37,954 nt of DNA. Source: Rhodanobacteraceae bacterium. GTDB taxonomy: Bacteria; Pseudomonadota; Gammaproteobacteria; Xanthomonadales; Rhodanobacteraceae. Positions 6,320 to 15,121 of the stretch are shown here, piece after piece (the stretch's first letter is position 1; each line of letters opens with the position of its first letter). The stretch lies in assembly GCA_025928585.1 (NCBI GenBank), contig JAICJG010000014.1, positions 1 through 37,954 of the forward strand. Reading direction: 5' to 3'. The translations under genes and the position numbers were made by a program. Below the pieces are notes generated by a model that saw only the letters and a program-made list of their open reading frames with translations, did no database searches and was not told where the DNA came from.

Positions 6320-8182
6320 ATGATCGACTTTCCCCGCTGGAAATACTGGCTGGTCGGCATCGCGATGGTGCTCGGCTTGCTGTATGCGGCGCCGAACGTG
6401 TACCGACCGCAGCCCGCCGTGCAGATCTCGCCGAACCGCGACGCCAAGATCGATGCCGCCCTGCAAAAGCAGGTCGCGGCCGATCTCGCCAAGCAGAATA
6501 TCCCGTACCAGAGCATTGCGATCGACAAGGACCGCATGCTGGTGCGGTTCGCGAATACGCAGGTCCAGTTGCAGGGCTCCGACACGCTGCGCCTCGCGCT
6601 CGGCGACGACTACACGGTCGCGCTCAACCTCGCCACCACCGTGCCGCAGTGGTTGCTGAAGATCGGCGCCCACGCAATGCCGTTGGGCCTCGATCTGCAG
6701 GGTGGCGTGCACTTCCTGCTGGCGGTCGATGAACAGGCGGTGCTGAAAAAGCAGCAGCAACGCTATCTCGACGACATCCGTTCGACGCTGCGCGACAAAC
6801 AGATCCCCCATGATGCGGTTTCCCTGAGCGGCGACGGCGTGCAGGCGGTATTCAAGTCGGCCGCTGATCGGGACCGGGCGGTGCGTGCCATCAGCGCGGG
6901 CACCACCGATCTGAACCTGGTCGACAGCCGTACCGCGGGCGGCGGTTATGCGCTGCAGGCCACCATCAAGCCGGACGTGCTGCAGAAACTCGCGCAGGCC
7001 ACCATCACCCAGAACGTGACGACGCTCCGCAACCGCGTGAACGCGTTGGGCGTGTCCGAACCCCTGATCCAGCAGCAGGGCCAGGACCGCATCGTGGTGG
7101 AACTGCCGGGTGTGCAGGACACCGCTGCGGCCAAGCGCGCGCTCGGCGCCACCGCCACGCTGGAGTACCACGCGGACGATCCGAACGTGAATCCGGTCGA
7201 CGCCGCGCGCACCGGCAACGTGCCGCCCGACGACCGCCTGTACTACATGAAGGACGGCACCCCGGTGGTGCTGAAGAAGCGCGTGATCGTCAGTGGCGAC
7301 GAACTGGTCGACGCCTCTTCGGGTTACGACCAGCAGACCGGCATGCCCGACGTCAACGTCACGCTCAACTCCGCCGGCGCCAGCAAGATGCTGGACTTCA
7401 CCACCGAGAATGTCGGGAAGCTCATGGGCGTGGTCTATATCGAGACGACGCCGGTAGTGAAGATGGTGAACGGCAAGGAAGTCCACAGTACCAAGACCAC
7501 CGAGACGGTAATCAGCAACGCGCGCATCGATGGCGTGTTCGGCAAGAAGTTCCAGACCACCGGTCTCTCCCAGCAGGAGGCGCAGACGCTGTCGCTGATG
7601 CTGCGCTCGGGTTCGCTGGCGGCGCCGATGAACATCGTCGACCAGCACGTGATCGGCCCCAGCCTCGGCCAGGACAACATCCAGAAGGGCGATCGCGCGA
7701 TCGTTCTGGGATTGGCCCTGGTCTTGCTCGCAGCCGCGATCTACTACCGCCTGTTCGGGCTCGTCGCGGACATTGCCCTGGTGTTCAACCTGCTGTTGCT
7801 GGTCGCCATCATGTCGATCGTCGGCGTGACCCTGACGATGCCGGGCATTGCCGGCATCATCCTGGCGCTCGGCATGGCCATCGACGCCAACGTGCTGATC
7901 TGCGAGCGCATCCGCGAGGAGCTGCGCAACGGCTCGACGCCGCTCGCATCGATCCGCACGGGCTACGAAAAGGCCTGGTCGGTGATCGTGGACGCTCACG
8001 TGACCCATCTGATCGCAGCCGTGGCGCTGATGACCGTGGGCGCGGGCGCAATCAAGGGCTTCGGCGTCACCCTTGCCATCGGCATCGTCGTTTCGCTGTT
8101 CACCTCGGTGACCATGACGCACGCGATCACCGCGCTGATCCATGGCGGACGCCGCCGGAAACTCAAGACACTCTGGGTCTGA
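6320..8182 (+). CDS. secD: Protein translocase subunit SecD
   Basis: The product is 620 aa, matching gammaproteobacterial SecD. The first transmembrane helix (YWLVGIAMVLGLLYAAPNVY) precedes the large periplasmic region, with the family motif LGLDLQGGVHFLLAVD near residue 120 and a P1 head domain. Five more helices at about 455-605 include AIVLGLALVLLAAAIYYRLFG, the GIILALGMAIDANVLICERIREELRNG motif (the Asp is important for proton-coupled function) and GFGVTLAIGIVVSLFTSV. SecDF uses the proton gradient to pull secreted proteins through SecYEG. The ATG at 6320 is chosen over the TTG two codons earlier used in the ORF track. The ribosome binding site is weak, consistent with coupling to yajC. 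Confidence 0.97.
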   Translation: MIDFPRWKYWLVGIAMVLGLLYAAPNVYRPQPAVQISPNRDAKIDAALQKQVAADLAKQNIPYQSIAIDKDRMLVRFANTQVQLQGSDTLRLALGDDYTVALNLATTVPQWLLKIGAHAMPLGLDLQGGVHFLLAVDEQAVLKKQQQRYLDDIRSTLRDKQIPHDAVSLSGDGVQAVFKSAADRDRAVRAISAGTTDLNLVDSRTAGGGYALQATIKPDVLQKLAQATITQNVTTLRNRVNALGVSEPLIQQQGQDRIVVELPGVQDTAAAKRALGATATLEYHADDPNVNPVDAARTGNVPPDDRLYYMKDGTPVVLKKRVIVSGDELVDASSGYDQQTGMPDVNVTLNSAGASKMLDFTTENVGKLMGVVYIETTPVVKMVNGKEVHSTKTTETVISNARIDGVFGKKFQTTGLSQQEAQTLSLMLRSGSLAAPMNIVDQHVIGPSLGQDNIQKGDRAIVLGLALVLLAAAIYYRLFGLVADIALVFNLLLLVAIMSIVGVTLTMPGIAGIILALGMAIDANVLICERIREELRNGSTPLASIRTGYEKAWSVIVDAHVTHLIAAVALMTVGAGAIKGFGVTLAIGIVVSLFTSVTMTHAITALIHGGRRRKLKTLWV

Positions 8183-8194
8183 CAACCTGTTTCC

Positions 8195-8214
8195 CCCTCT
8201 CCCGCGGGAGAGGG
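8195..8214. repeat. Perfect 20-bp palindrome (REP-like) between secD and secF
   Basis: CCCTCTCCCGCGGGAGAGGG is a perfect 10+10 palindrome in the 58-bp secD-secF gap. In RNA it would fold into a GC-rich hairpin. There is no T-run after it, so it does not look like a simple terminator. Similar CTCTCCCGCGGGAGAG cores are, as I recall, dispersed in several proteobacterial genomes, including Xanthomonadales. Confidence 0.85.
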
Positions 8215-8240
8215 AACCCACGACGAGAAATCCGCAGTCC

Positions 8241-9203
8241 ATGGAAATCTTCCGCCACGACCTGAACATCAACTTCCTCGGGATGCGCAAGGTCAGCGTC
8301 GTCGTCTCGGCGATCCTGATCCTCGTGTCGATCTGGGCAATCACGGTCAGGGGCCTCAACTACGGCCTCGATTTCACCGGCGGCGTCCTGATCCAGGTGA
8401 ACTACGAGCGGCCGGTGGACGTCGGCGACGTGCGATCGGCCTTGGCGAAAGCCGGCTTCGACCACGCCATGGTGCAGAGCGTCGGCGGTACCCGCCAAAT
8501 TTCCATCCGCCTGCAACTGCCCAAGAATCTCGGCAAGCAGGAGAGTCCGGACAAGCTGGCGGGGACGCTTTCGCGGCAGGTGTTGTCCGCGTTGCAAGCC
8601 GGGCATCCTGGCGCCAGGCTTGCCCAGGCGCCCGATTTCGTCGGGCCCGAAGTCGGGCAACAGCTCAAGCAGAGCGGCATCTACGCCGTGATCGTGGTGA
8701 TCATCGGCATCATGATCTATCTCGGTGCGCGTTTCGAAAAGCGCTTCGCCATCGCCGCGGTGGCCAGCGAAGTCCACGACACCGTGATCACGCTCGGCAT
8801 CATCGCGCTGGTGCAGCGCGAATTCGACATGACCGTGCTGGCCTCGATCCTCGCGGTGGTCGGCTACTCGATCAACGACAAGGTGGTGGTGTTCGACCGC
8901 GTGCGCGAACTGTTCCGCGTGACCCGCAAGTCGCGGACACAGGACATTCTCAACCGCGCGATCAACAACACCCTCTCGCGGACCATCATCACCTCGGGCT
9001 TCACCGCGCTCGCGATGGCCTCGCTGTACCTGTTCGGCGGCGCCGCCGTGCACGGGTTTGCGATCACGATGTTGATCGGCATCCTGGTGGGCACGCTTTC
9101 CTCGATCTTCTTCGCCAGCCCGCTGCTGCTGTGGCTCGGGGTCTCCAAGAAGGACCTGATGCCGATGACCCGGGAAAATCCGGAGTTGGCGCGCCGGCCA
9201 TAG
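8241..9203 (+). CDS. secF: Protein translocase subunit SecF
   Basis: The product is 320 aa. The first helix is KVSVVVSAILILVSIWAIT, followed by the signature GLNYGLDFTGGVLIQVNY at about 38-55, a periplasmic domain, and five helices in the C-terminal half, including SGIYAVIVVIIGIMIYLGARF, ILAVVGYSINDKVVVFDRVRELFR (the conserved SINDKVVVFDRVRE motif) and FAITMLIGILVGTLSSIFFASPLLLWLG. It pairs with SecD and YajC at the SecYEG channel. Its start at 8241 follows the 20-bp palindrome. The 218-bp gap downstream to the rapA stop, on the opposite strand, shows no clear terminator or gene. Confidence 0.97.
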   Translation: MEIFRHDLNINFLGMRKVSVVVSAILILVSIWAITVRGLNYGLDFTGGVLIQVNYERPVDVGDVRSALAKAGFDHAMVQSVGGTRQISIRLQLPKNLGKQESPDKLAGTLSRQVLSALQAGHPGARLAQAPDFVGPEVGQQLKQSGIYAVIVVIIGIMIYLGARFEKRFAIAAVASEVHDTVITLGIIALVQREFDMTVLASILAVVGYSINDKVVVFDRVRELFRVTRKSRTQDILNRAINNTLSRTIITSGFTALAMASLYLFGGAAVHGFAITMLIGILVGTLSSIFFASPLLLWLGVSKKDLMPMTRENPELARRP

Positions 9204-9421
9204 CTTGCGCGCTCGCCCGTGGGCGCGGGATCATGGACGCTTGGCCGGCCGTCGGCTGATCGCGGACCAGCCACCAGCATGGCCATCCCGGGCTGACCTT
9301 TTCGCGGCAGCCACTCCCGTTCCGATCGGGACCATGGACGTACCGCGCAACATCCACGACCTTTGCCTGCGCGGATCGTGCAGCGGTTGCCATGGACGGC
9401 GAGCCGCCTTGGTGGAACGGA

Positions 9422-12247
9422 TCAGCGCAGCGCCAGGAAATCGGTGCTGACCGCCATCCGCACGGCGTCGAGTCGCGGCCGGGCACGGCCCAACGCGCCG
9501 AGCAGCACATCGCGGGTCGCTTCGGCGCGCGCGATTTCCTCGTGGCGCACCGACCCGTTGCATTCGGCCAGCGCGCGCAGTCGTGCCACCCGCGCGTCCA
9601 GGGCTATGCGCGCCTGGGCTACCGCCATGCCGGTGACATCGAGCGCGCGTTCGGTCGCCAGCGCGGCGGTCCTTTCCAGCATCGGCGGCACGATCTGGGT
9701 GAGATAGCGGCGATAGCGGGAAATGTCGAGCGGCCGCTCGCGGGCGCGTGCGAGCGCCTGGGGAGACGGCACGTAGTCGCGTTGCGCGAGCCGCGAATCG
9801 ACCCGGATGCAGACCGGCGTCGGCGGCAGGAACCGCGGCGCATCCAGCCGCACGTCGGCGATGCATTCGAGCACGTACAGGGCTTCCAGCAGCACGGTGC
9901 GCGGCGGCAGCGACGGGTCGACGAGGAACGCGGCGTTTCCGAATTCCCCGGCCAGCAACAGGTCGCAGGCGCCCGCGACCAGCGGATGGTCCATCCGCAG
10001 GAGGTCGAGTTCCTCACGGGCGAGCGCGAGCCCGCGGTCCGGGGTCACGCGGCGCGGGCCGTCGACGAAGCCGGGCAGGGCATCGGTGGTCAGGAACTCG
10101 GGATCCAGCAGGAGACTGCCGTCGCCGAGCTCCTCGACGTGCACGCCGAACGGCTCGAAGCATTGCTGGATCAGGGCCTGCGTATCCGCATCCTCGTCGG
10201 CCGCGCGCATCGCCTCCAGCAGCGCGGTTCCCCCGGCGTGGCGGGTGGCGAGCTCCAGCAGCCGATCGCGGCCGTCGCGGATCGCCTGCGAAAGCTCGGC
10301 GTGGGTGCTGGCGGTCGCCGCCACCAGGTCGTCGAGTTCGGGATCGTCGGATTCGCCGCCCGCGGCGTGTGCGCGCGCGACCTCGACCAGCGTGTCGCCG
10401 AACCGGCGCAGCAGTTCGCGGCCGTCGGCCGGCGATTCGCGCAATACGCGCGTACCGTCGGCATGCCAGCGCACCAGCGCTTCCTGTGCGGTGCCCGGCA
10501 ACAGGGGCACGTGCAGGGTCACCGGATGGCGCTGGCCCAGGCGGTCCAGCCTTCCGACGCGCTGCTCGATCAGGTCGGGATCGAGCGGCAGGTCCCATGG
10601 CACCAGGCGATGCGCGAACTGGAAGTTGCGGCCCTCGGAACCGATTTCCGAACACAGCAGGAGGCGCGCGCCGTCGGGCTGCGCGAACCACGCGGCCGCG
10701 CGATCGCGTTGCAGCAGCGTCAGGCCCTCGTGGAACATGGCCACGCTCGCTCCCGTGCGGGTGCGCAGGGCCGCGTCGAGCGCCTCGACCTTGGCGCGGC
10801 TGCCGGCGATCAACAGGAACTTGTCGTCGCGGTGTGTTTCGAGCAACTGCACCAGCCACGGCAGGCGCGGATCGCCTGCGTAGTCGAGCGCGCGCTGTGC
10901 CGTCGCGTGCACATCGTCCTCGAACTCGGCCAGCAGGTCGGTGCCGGCGCTGGCCGCGGATGCCGGGAGACCGGTTGCGATTTCGAGCCGGCGCCCGGGA
11001 AATCCGCCGACCGTGTCGCGGCGGCTGCGGTACATCACCCGCCCGGTGCCGTGGCGGTCGATCAGGGCCGAAAGCAGCGCGTCGGCGCCTTCGGGATAGG
11101 CGGCGACCAGCGCGTGCAGGGCGGGATCGTGCGGGAAACGCTCGCACAGTCCGGCGCGCTCGGCGTCGTCGAGCGGCTCGCCGGCCGCGATCCGTTCGGC
11201 CACGGGCGAGAGCGCCGCGTAGCGTTCGGACTCCGCGAGGTAGGCCTCGAGACTGTCGAAGCGTGCCGGGTCGAGCAGGCGCAGGCGGGCGAAGTGCGCG
11301 CGACGGCCGAGCTGTTCCGGGGTCGCGGTCAGCAGGATCACGCTCGGTGCGATCGCGGCGAGTGCCTCGACCGCGCGGTACTCGGGGCTCGCGGTCTCCG
11401 GCGTCCACTCCAGGTGATGCGCCTCGTCGACCACCAGCATGTCCCAGCCGGCTGCGGCGGCCTGCGCCGTGCGTTGCGGAGCATGCGCCAACCACGACAG
11501 CGAAGCGATCACGAGTTGCTCGTCGTCGAACGGATTGGCGGTGGGCTCCGAGGATGTAACGGCCGTGCAGCGCTCCTCGTCGAGGATGGCGAAATCGAGC
11601 TGGAACCGCCTGCGTATTTCCACGAACCACTGCACCAGCAGCGCGTCGGGCAGCAGGATCAGCACACGCGCGGCACGGCCGGTCGCCAGCATGCGCGCGA
11701 TGAGCATGCCCGCCTCGATGGTCTTGCCGAGGCCCGCTTCGTCGGCAAGCAGCGTCCGTGGATGCTCGCGCTCCATGCAGGCCGCCACCACGCCGAGCTG
11801 GTGCGGCAGCAGGTCCACCCGGGCCGACAGGATGCCCCACGCGCCGGAATGCCGCGATGCCGCGCGCGCCAGCAGCACCTGCTTGCGCAACTCGTAGTGG
11901 TGCGGCCGGTCCACGCGTGCCGACACCAGCCGCGCGTCGGCGTGCGACAACGATTGCTCGTCGTCGAGCTGGCCTTCGACCAGTTCGCGCTTCTCGCCCG
12001 AGTACACGAGCAGGCCATCGCGCAGGTCGATCCGCTCGACCACGAACGACACGCCGCGGCCCGCGATACGTTGCCCGACGCGGAAGGTGGCGCGCGCAAG
12101 TGGTGCGCCCTGCGTCGAATAGTTGCGGACCACGCCGGACTTGGCGAACAGCACCTGCACGGCACGTTCGTCGACCCTCAGAATCGTGCCGAGGCCGAGC
12201 TCGGGTTCCGCGTCCGACATCCAGCGTTGACCGGGGGTGTAATCCAT
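9422..12247 (-). CDS. rapA: RNA polymerase-associated ATPase RapA
   Basis: The product is 941 aa, close to the 968 aa of E. coli RapA. An N-terminal Tudor-like region (PGQRWMSDAEPELGLGTILRVDERAVQVLF) is followed by a Swi2/Snf2 helicase core with Walker A at about 169-178 (DEAGLGKTIEAG), a DEAH box (VVDEAHHLEW), a LTATPEQ motif, and the second lobe with LLLCSEIGSEGRNFQFAHRLVPWDLPLDPDLIEQRVGRLDRLGQ. The C-terminal RapA-specific domain is present. RapA binds core RNA polymerase and helps recycle it after termination. The ATG at 12247 (MDYTPGQRWMSD) matches the family start; the ORF-track extension to 12304 is not needed. GATAAT on the minus strand (12275-12280) may be its -10 box. It is transcribed alone. 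Confidence 0.96.
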   Translation of the reverse strand: MDYTPGQRWMSDAEPELGLGTILRVDERAVQVLFAKSGVVRNYSTQGAPLARATFRVGQRIAGRGVSFVVERIDLRDGLLVYSGEKRELVEGQLDDEQSLSHADARLVSARVDRPHHYELRKQVLLARAASRHSGAWGILSARVDLLPHQLGVVAACMEREHPRTLLADEAGLGKTIEAGMLIARMLATGRAARVLILLPDALLVQWFVEIRRRFQLDFAILDEERCTAVTSSEPTANPFDDEQLVIASLSWLAHAPQRTAQAAAAGWDMLVVDEAHHLEWTPETASPEYRAVEALAAIAPSVILLTATPEQLGRRAHFARLRLLDPARFDSLEAYLAESERYAALSPVAERIAAGEPLDDAERAGLCERFPHDPALHALVAAYPEGADALLSALIDRHGTGRVMYRSRRDTVGGFPGRRLEIATGLPASAASAGTDLLAEFEDDVHATAQRALDYAGDPRLPWLVQLLETHRDDKFLLIAGSRAKVEALDAALRTRTGASVAMFHEGLTLLQRDRAAAWFAQPDGARLLLCSEIGSEGRNFQFAHRLVPWDLPLDPDLIEQRVGRLDRLGQRHPVTLHVPLLPGTAQEALVRWHADGTRVLRESPADGRELLRRFGDTLVEVARAHAAGGESDDPELDDLVAATASTHAELSQAIRDGRDRLLELATRHAGGTALLEAMRAADEDADTQALIQQCFEPFGVHVEELGDGSLLLDPEFLTTDALPGFVDGPRRVTPDRGLALAREELDLLRMDHPLVAGACDLLLAGEFGNAAFLVDPSLPPRTVLLEALYVLECIADVRLDAPRFLPPTPVCIRVDSRLAQRDYVPSPQALARARERPLDISRYRRYLTQIVPPMLERTAALATERALDVTGMAVAQARIALDARVARLRALAECNGSVRHEEIARAEATRDVLLGALGRARPRLDAVRMAVSTDFLALR

Positions 12248-12630
12248 TGCCGCTTCGCTGCGTGGAAACCGCCTATTATCGCGCGCCGCGACGTTTTCGC
12301 ACATTCATCGTCGTGCAGGCGAAGAAACAGGGTATTTCACGGCACGCAGCAACGACCGCGCCGCCGGAGCGACGCGAACGGCGTGGCCTGGCCCGAAGGT
12401 CCGGAGCGCAGGATGCCCCGGGGTTTGCCGGCGAGGGGCCGCGGCGACGCCGCGTCCGGCCTGCCGCCTTGAGCCGCGTTGCCCGGTACTCCCGTCGTGC
12501 GTCGCGTTTCCGACCATTGCCGCAGCAAGTTGTGGTGGACGCCGGTGAGCCGCTCGGCCGCGGTGGCAACGAATAGGGTCGATCCGGCACGCCGCGGCGC
12601 TGCATCGAACGCCTGTCCGGCGCGCAGACG
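12248..12630. other. Intergenic stretch upstream of rapA with no recognised gene
   Basis: Together with the terminator and heptamer array to its right, this forms a 506-bp gap between the divergent start of rapA and the 3' end of the first M13 peptidase gene. ORFs in all frames here are short and Arg/Ala-rich, the pattern of non-coding high-GC DNA. The 132-aa minus frame 12276-12674 runs through the downstream terminator and is not credible. The rapA leader and promoter must lie at its left edge, where GATAAT (minus, 12275-12280) is the best -10 candidate. Confidence 0.5.
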
Positions 12631-12660
12631 AAAAAAGACGCCGCAATTGCGTGCGGCGTC
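12629..12660 (-). terminator. Rho-independent terminator after the first M13 peptidase gene
   Basis: Read on the minus strand, GACGCCGCA and TGCGGCGTC form a perfect 9-bp GC-rich stem with a 6-nt loop, followed at once by six T residues. It lies 94 bp past the TAG of the M13 peptidase gene at 12754. It is the clearest intrinsic terminator in the window. Confidence 0.9.
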
Positions 12661-12693
12661 TGAAGTCCGAGCATGCAGCAGGGATGCCTTGCT

Positions 12694-12753
12694 GGTCCCT
12701 GGTCCCTGGTTCCGAGTCCCGAGTCCCGGTCCCGGTCCAGGGTCCCGGGTCCC
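12694..12753. repeat. Heptanucleotide repeat array
   Basis: About 60 bp made of degenerate 7-bp units. On the plus strand the units run GGTCCCT twice and then AGTCCCG twice, followed by GTCCCGG-like units; on the minus strand they read GGGACTC and GGGACCN. The array directly abuts the TAG of the M13 peptidase gene and lies between it and the terminator. The same GGGACTC unit recurs inside leuS at 28363-28390, where 18 bp are identical (minus strand here, plus strand there). Confidence 0.85.
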
Positions 12754-14907
12754 CTACCAGATCTTCACCAGCTTGTCGCCGGTATGCGCCATCTTGCTCC
12801 CCGGCTTGCACTGGAACGCCTGTGCGAACTGCGGCATGTTGCTCGCCGCGGCGAACGCGCGGATCTTGTCGGGCGAGTGCGGATCGACGTTGAGCAGGAG
12901 CTCGGTGGTCTTCTCGCGGGAAGTGCCTTCCCACACGCGCGCCGAGTTCAGGAAGAAGCGCTGGTCCTCGGTCATGCCGTCGATCTTCTCGTCGGCTTCC
13001 TTGGGATCGGCCTTGAGCGCCGCCTGCAGCGCCGTGTAAGCAATGTTGAGGCCGCCGAGGTCGCCGATGTTCTCACCGAGGGTGAGCTTGCCGTTGACGT
13101 GCAGATCGGGTTTGTCGGAGATTGGCGTATACGCGTCGAACTGCTTGACCAGCGCCGCCGTGCGGGCGTCGAACTTCTTCTTGTCCTGCGGCGTCCACCA
13201 GTTGACCCGGTTGCCGTGGCCGTCGAACTGGCTGCCCTGGTCGTCGAAGCCGTGGCTAGATTCGTGGCCGATCACGTAGCCGATGCCGCCGTAGTTCACC
13301 GCGTCGTCGCCCTTGGCATAGAAGAACGGCGGCTGCAGGATCGCGGCCGGGAAGTTGATGGTGTTGGTGGTCGGGTCGTAGTAGGCGTTGATCGTCTGCG
13401 GCGTCATGCCCCATTCCTTGCGATCCGTGGCCTTGCCGATCTTGCCGATGTCGTAGTGGTAGTTGTATTTCGACGCTGCCTCGAGATTGGCGTACCACTT
13501 GCCCGGCTGGATGGCCAGGCCCGACCAGTCGCGCCATTCGCCCTTGTCGGGGTAGCCGATCTTGGGCAGGAACAGGGACCATTTCTCGAGCGCCTTCTTC
13601 TTGGTGGCCGCGCTCATCCAGTCGAGGTTCTCGATGTGCTCCTTCAACGCGTCGCGCACATTGGTGACCAGTTGTTCGGCACGCTGCTTGGATTCGGGCG
13701 GGAAGTACTTGGCGACGTACAGCTCGCCGAGTCCCATCCCCATCGCGCGGTTGACCGCGCCCACCACGCGCTTCCAGCGCTCCTTCTGCTCGGGCTGGCC
13801 GCGCAAGGTCTTGTCGTAAAAGTCGAAGTGGTTTTCCTGGAACGGTTGGCTGAGTGCCGTGGAGGCGTCGCTGACGAGGTGGAATTTCAGGTACGCCTGC
13901 CACTGGTTCACCGGGGCATGCGCCAGCAGCTTGTCGAACTCGGCGATGAACTTCGGCTGCGACAGCGAGAAGCCCTTGCCGACGTCGACGCCTTGGGTCT
14001 TGAAGAACTTGTCCCAACTGAAGTGCGGGCTGACCTTGTCCGCCTCCGCCACGGTCATGAAGTGGTATTCGTTGTCGAGATCGCGCAGTTCGGTCGGCGA
14101 CAGCGAGGCCTTGGCGAGCTCGGTTTCGAACTTCAATACTTCGTCGGCCTGCCTGTTCGCCTCGGCGTCCGGCGTGCCCACCAGCGCCAGCGACTTCGCG
14201 ATGTACTTGACGTACGCGTCGCGGATGTCCTTGTATTTCGGGGACAGGTAGTAGTCGCGGGTGGGAAGGCCCAAGCCGTCCTGGAAGACGTAGCCGATTT
14301 GCCGGGTGGCGTCCTTGAAATCGGCGCCCGATCCGAAGGAGAAGACATAGCTGTCGCCGTTGTTGTAGCTTGTGTCGATGAAGTTGGCGATGTCGGCCGG
14401 TGTCTTCAGCGCGTCGATCGCCGCGAGTTGCGGCTTGATCGGGCCGTAGCCCAGCTTGTCGATGGCCGCTTCGTCCATGCCCGCTGCATACAGGTTGCCG
14501 AGCTTCTGCTCCAGTGCGCTGCCCTTGTGCCCGTTGGCGCCCTGCGCGGCGGCCTCGAGGATCTGTTTCTGTTGCTGCATGCTGCGTTCGTGCAGGATGC
14601 CGAATGCGCCCCAGCGGGTCTGGTCGGACGGGATCGGATTGGCCTTGTTCCACTTCGCATTGACGTAGTCGGCGAAGTCGTTGCAGGGGTCGTACTGGTC
14701 GTCGAGGTCGAACGCGATCGGCTGTTCCGGAATGATCGCCACGGTCGAACCAGCGGCCGGAGCCGGCGCTGATTGCGTGGTCGCGGGCATCGCCGTCGAG
14801 GCGGCGGCCGCCGGGCTGTTCTGATTGTGGTCGTTGTTGCTGCAGCCGGCCACGGCCAGCGCCGCACCGATCGCCAATGCGACCGGGCTCAGCAGATGCT
14901 TGTGCAT
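12754..14907 (-). CDS. M13 family zinc metallopeptidase, lipoprotein (copy 1)
   Basis: The product is 717 aa. It has a lipoprotein signal peptide with lipobox VAGC (MHKHLLSPVALAIGAALAVAGCSNND), an Ala/Pro-rich linker, and then a full M13 (neprilysin/PepO-type) body. The zinc site is HESSH at residues 548-552 with Glu612 in GENIGDLGG and Asp616, the M13 spacing. The NAYYDPTTNTINFPAAILQPPFF motif is also present. The usual family form is HELTH, so SS at the third and fourth positions is a variant that keeps both His and the Glu. M13 enzymes cleave short peptides. With this lipobox it should be anchored in the envelope facing the periplasm or the outside. A close paralogue lies directly upstream on the same strand. 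It has its own terminator downstream and a small hairpin before its start. Confidence 0.95.
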   Translation of the reverse strand: MHKHLLSPVALAIGAALAVAGCSNNDHNQNSPAAAASTAMPATTQSAPAPAAGSTVAIIPEQPIAFDLDDQYDPCNDFADYVNAKWNKANPIPSDQTRWGAFGILHERSMQQQKQILEAAAQGANGHKGSALEQKLGNLYAAGMDEAAIDKLGYGPIKPQLAAIDALKTPADIANFIDTSYNNGDSYVFSFGSGADFKDATRQIGYVFQDGLGLPTRDYYLSPKYKDIRDAYVKYIAKSLALVGTPDAEANRQADEVLKFETELAKASLSPTELRDLDNEYHFMTVAEADKVSPHFSWDKFFKTQGVDVGKGFSLSQPKFIAEFDKLLAHAPVNQWQAYLKFHLVSDASTALSQPFQENHFDFYDKTLRGQPEQKERWKRVVGAVNRAMGMGLGELYVAKYFPPESKQRAEQLVTNVRDALKEHIENLDWMSAATKKKALEKWSLFLPKIGYPDKGEWRDWSGLAIQPGKWYANLEAASKYNYHYDIGKIGKATDRKEWGMTPQTINAYYDPTTNTINFPAAILQPPFFYAKGDDAVNYGGIGYVIGHESSHGFDDQGSQFDGHGNRVNWWTPQDKKKFDARTAALVKQFDAYTPISDKPDLHVNGKLTLGENIGDLGGLNIAYTALQAALKADPKEADEKIDGMTEDQRFFLNSARVWEGTSREKTTELLLNVDPHSPDKIRAFAAASNMPQFAQAFQCKPGSKMAHTGDKLVKIW

Positions 14908-14928
14908 GGATGGGGTCCCTTGCGTTGC

Positions 14929-14948
14929 AAAAAAGGCGCGTAAGCGCC
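14929..14948 (-). terminator. Short hairpin plus T-run in the leader of M13 copy 1
   Basis: On the minus strand GGCGC-TTAC-GCGCC is followed by six T residues and then, after 21 bp, the ATG of the first M13 gene. The stem is only 5 bp but all G-C. It would either stop read-through from the upstream paralogue or act as a leader attenuator, depending on where transcription starts, which the sequence does not show. Confidence 0.5.
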
Positions 14949-15043
14949 GGGTGAGCCCCGATTGTGCCAGTGCCGCCACGCGATGGGGCGCTACCGTGTC
15001 GAAAGTCATGGCGGACCCGCGCGGCGGAGTGCCAGGTTTTGCA

Positions 15044-15082
15044 GGTTGGGCTGATCCCGGACCGGTCCGCGAGCAGCCCGAC
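15044..15082. repeat. GTTGGGCT-arm hairpin repeat, type A (locus 1)
   Basis: The element starts GGTTGGGCTGATCCCGG and ends GCAGCCCGAC, so the arms pair (one G-U), with an inner palindrome CGGACCGGTCCG. The first 17 bases are identical to the type A copy at 20934. Confidence 0.75.
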
Positions 15083-15121
15083 AGCGGCCGAGCCGGTGCC
15101 GGCGGGATGAGCCACGACGCG

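Noticed and set aside
5957-8359. 800-aa minus-strand ORF opposite yajC and secD
   Set aside because: Antisense to two well-supported Sec genes; composition full of His/Arg/Asp and no known motif.
9204-9421. Gap between secF and rapA stops searched for a bidirectional terminator or small RNA
   Set aside because: Only a CGCCC-GT-GGGCG hairpin without T-run was found near the secF stop; not enough to call.
9392-12472. 1026-aa plus-strand ORF opposite rapA
   Set aside because: Its length comes from codon bias of rapA; the sense strand has all Swi2/Snf2 motifs.
12276-12674. 132-aa minus ORF upstream of rapA
   Set aside because: It runs through an intrinsic terminator, is Arg-rich, and has no family match I can see.
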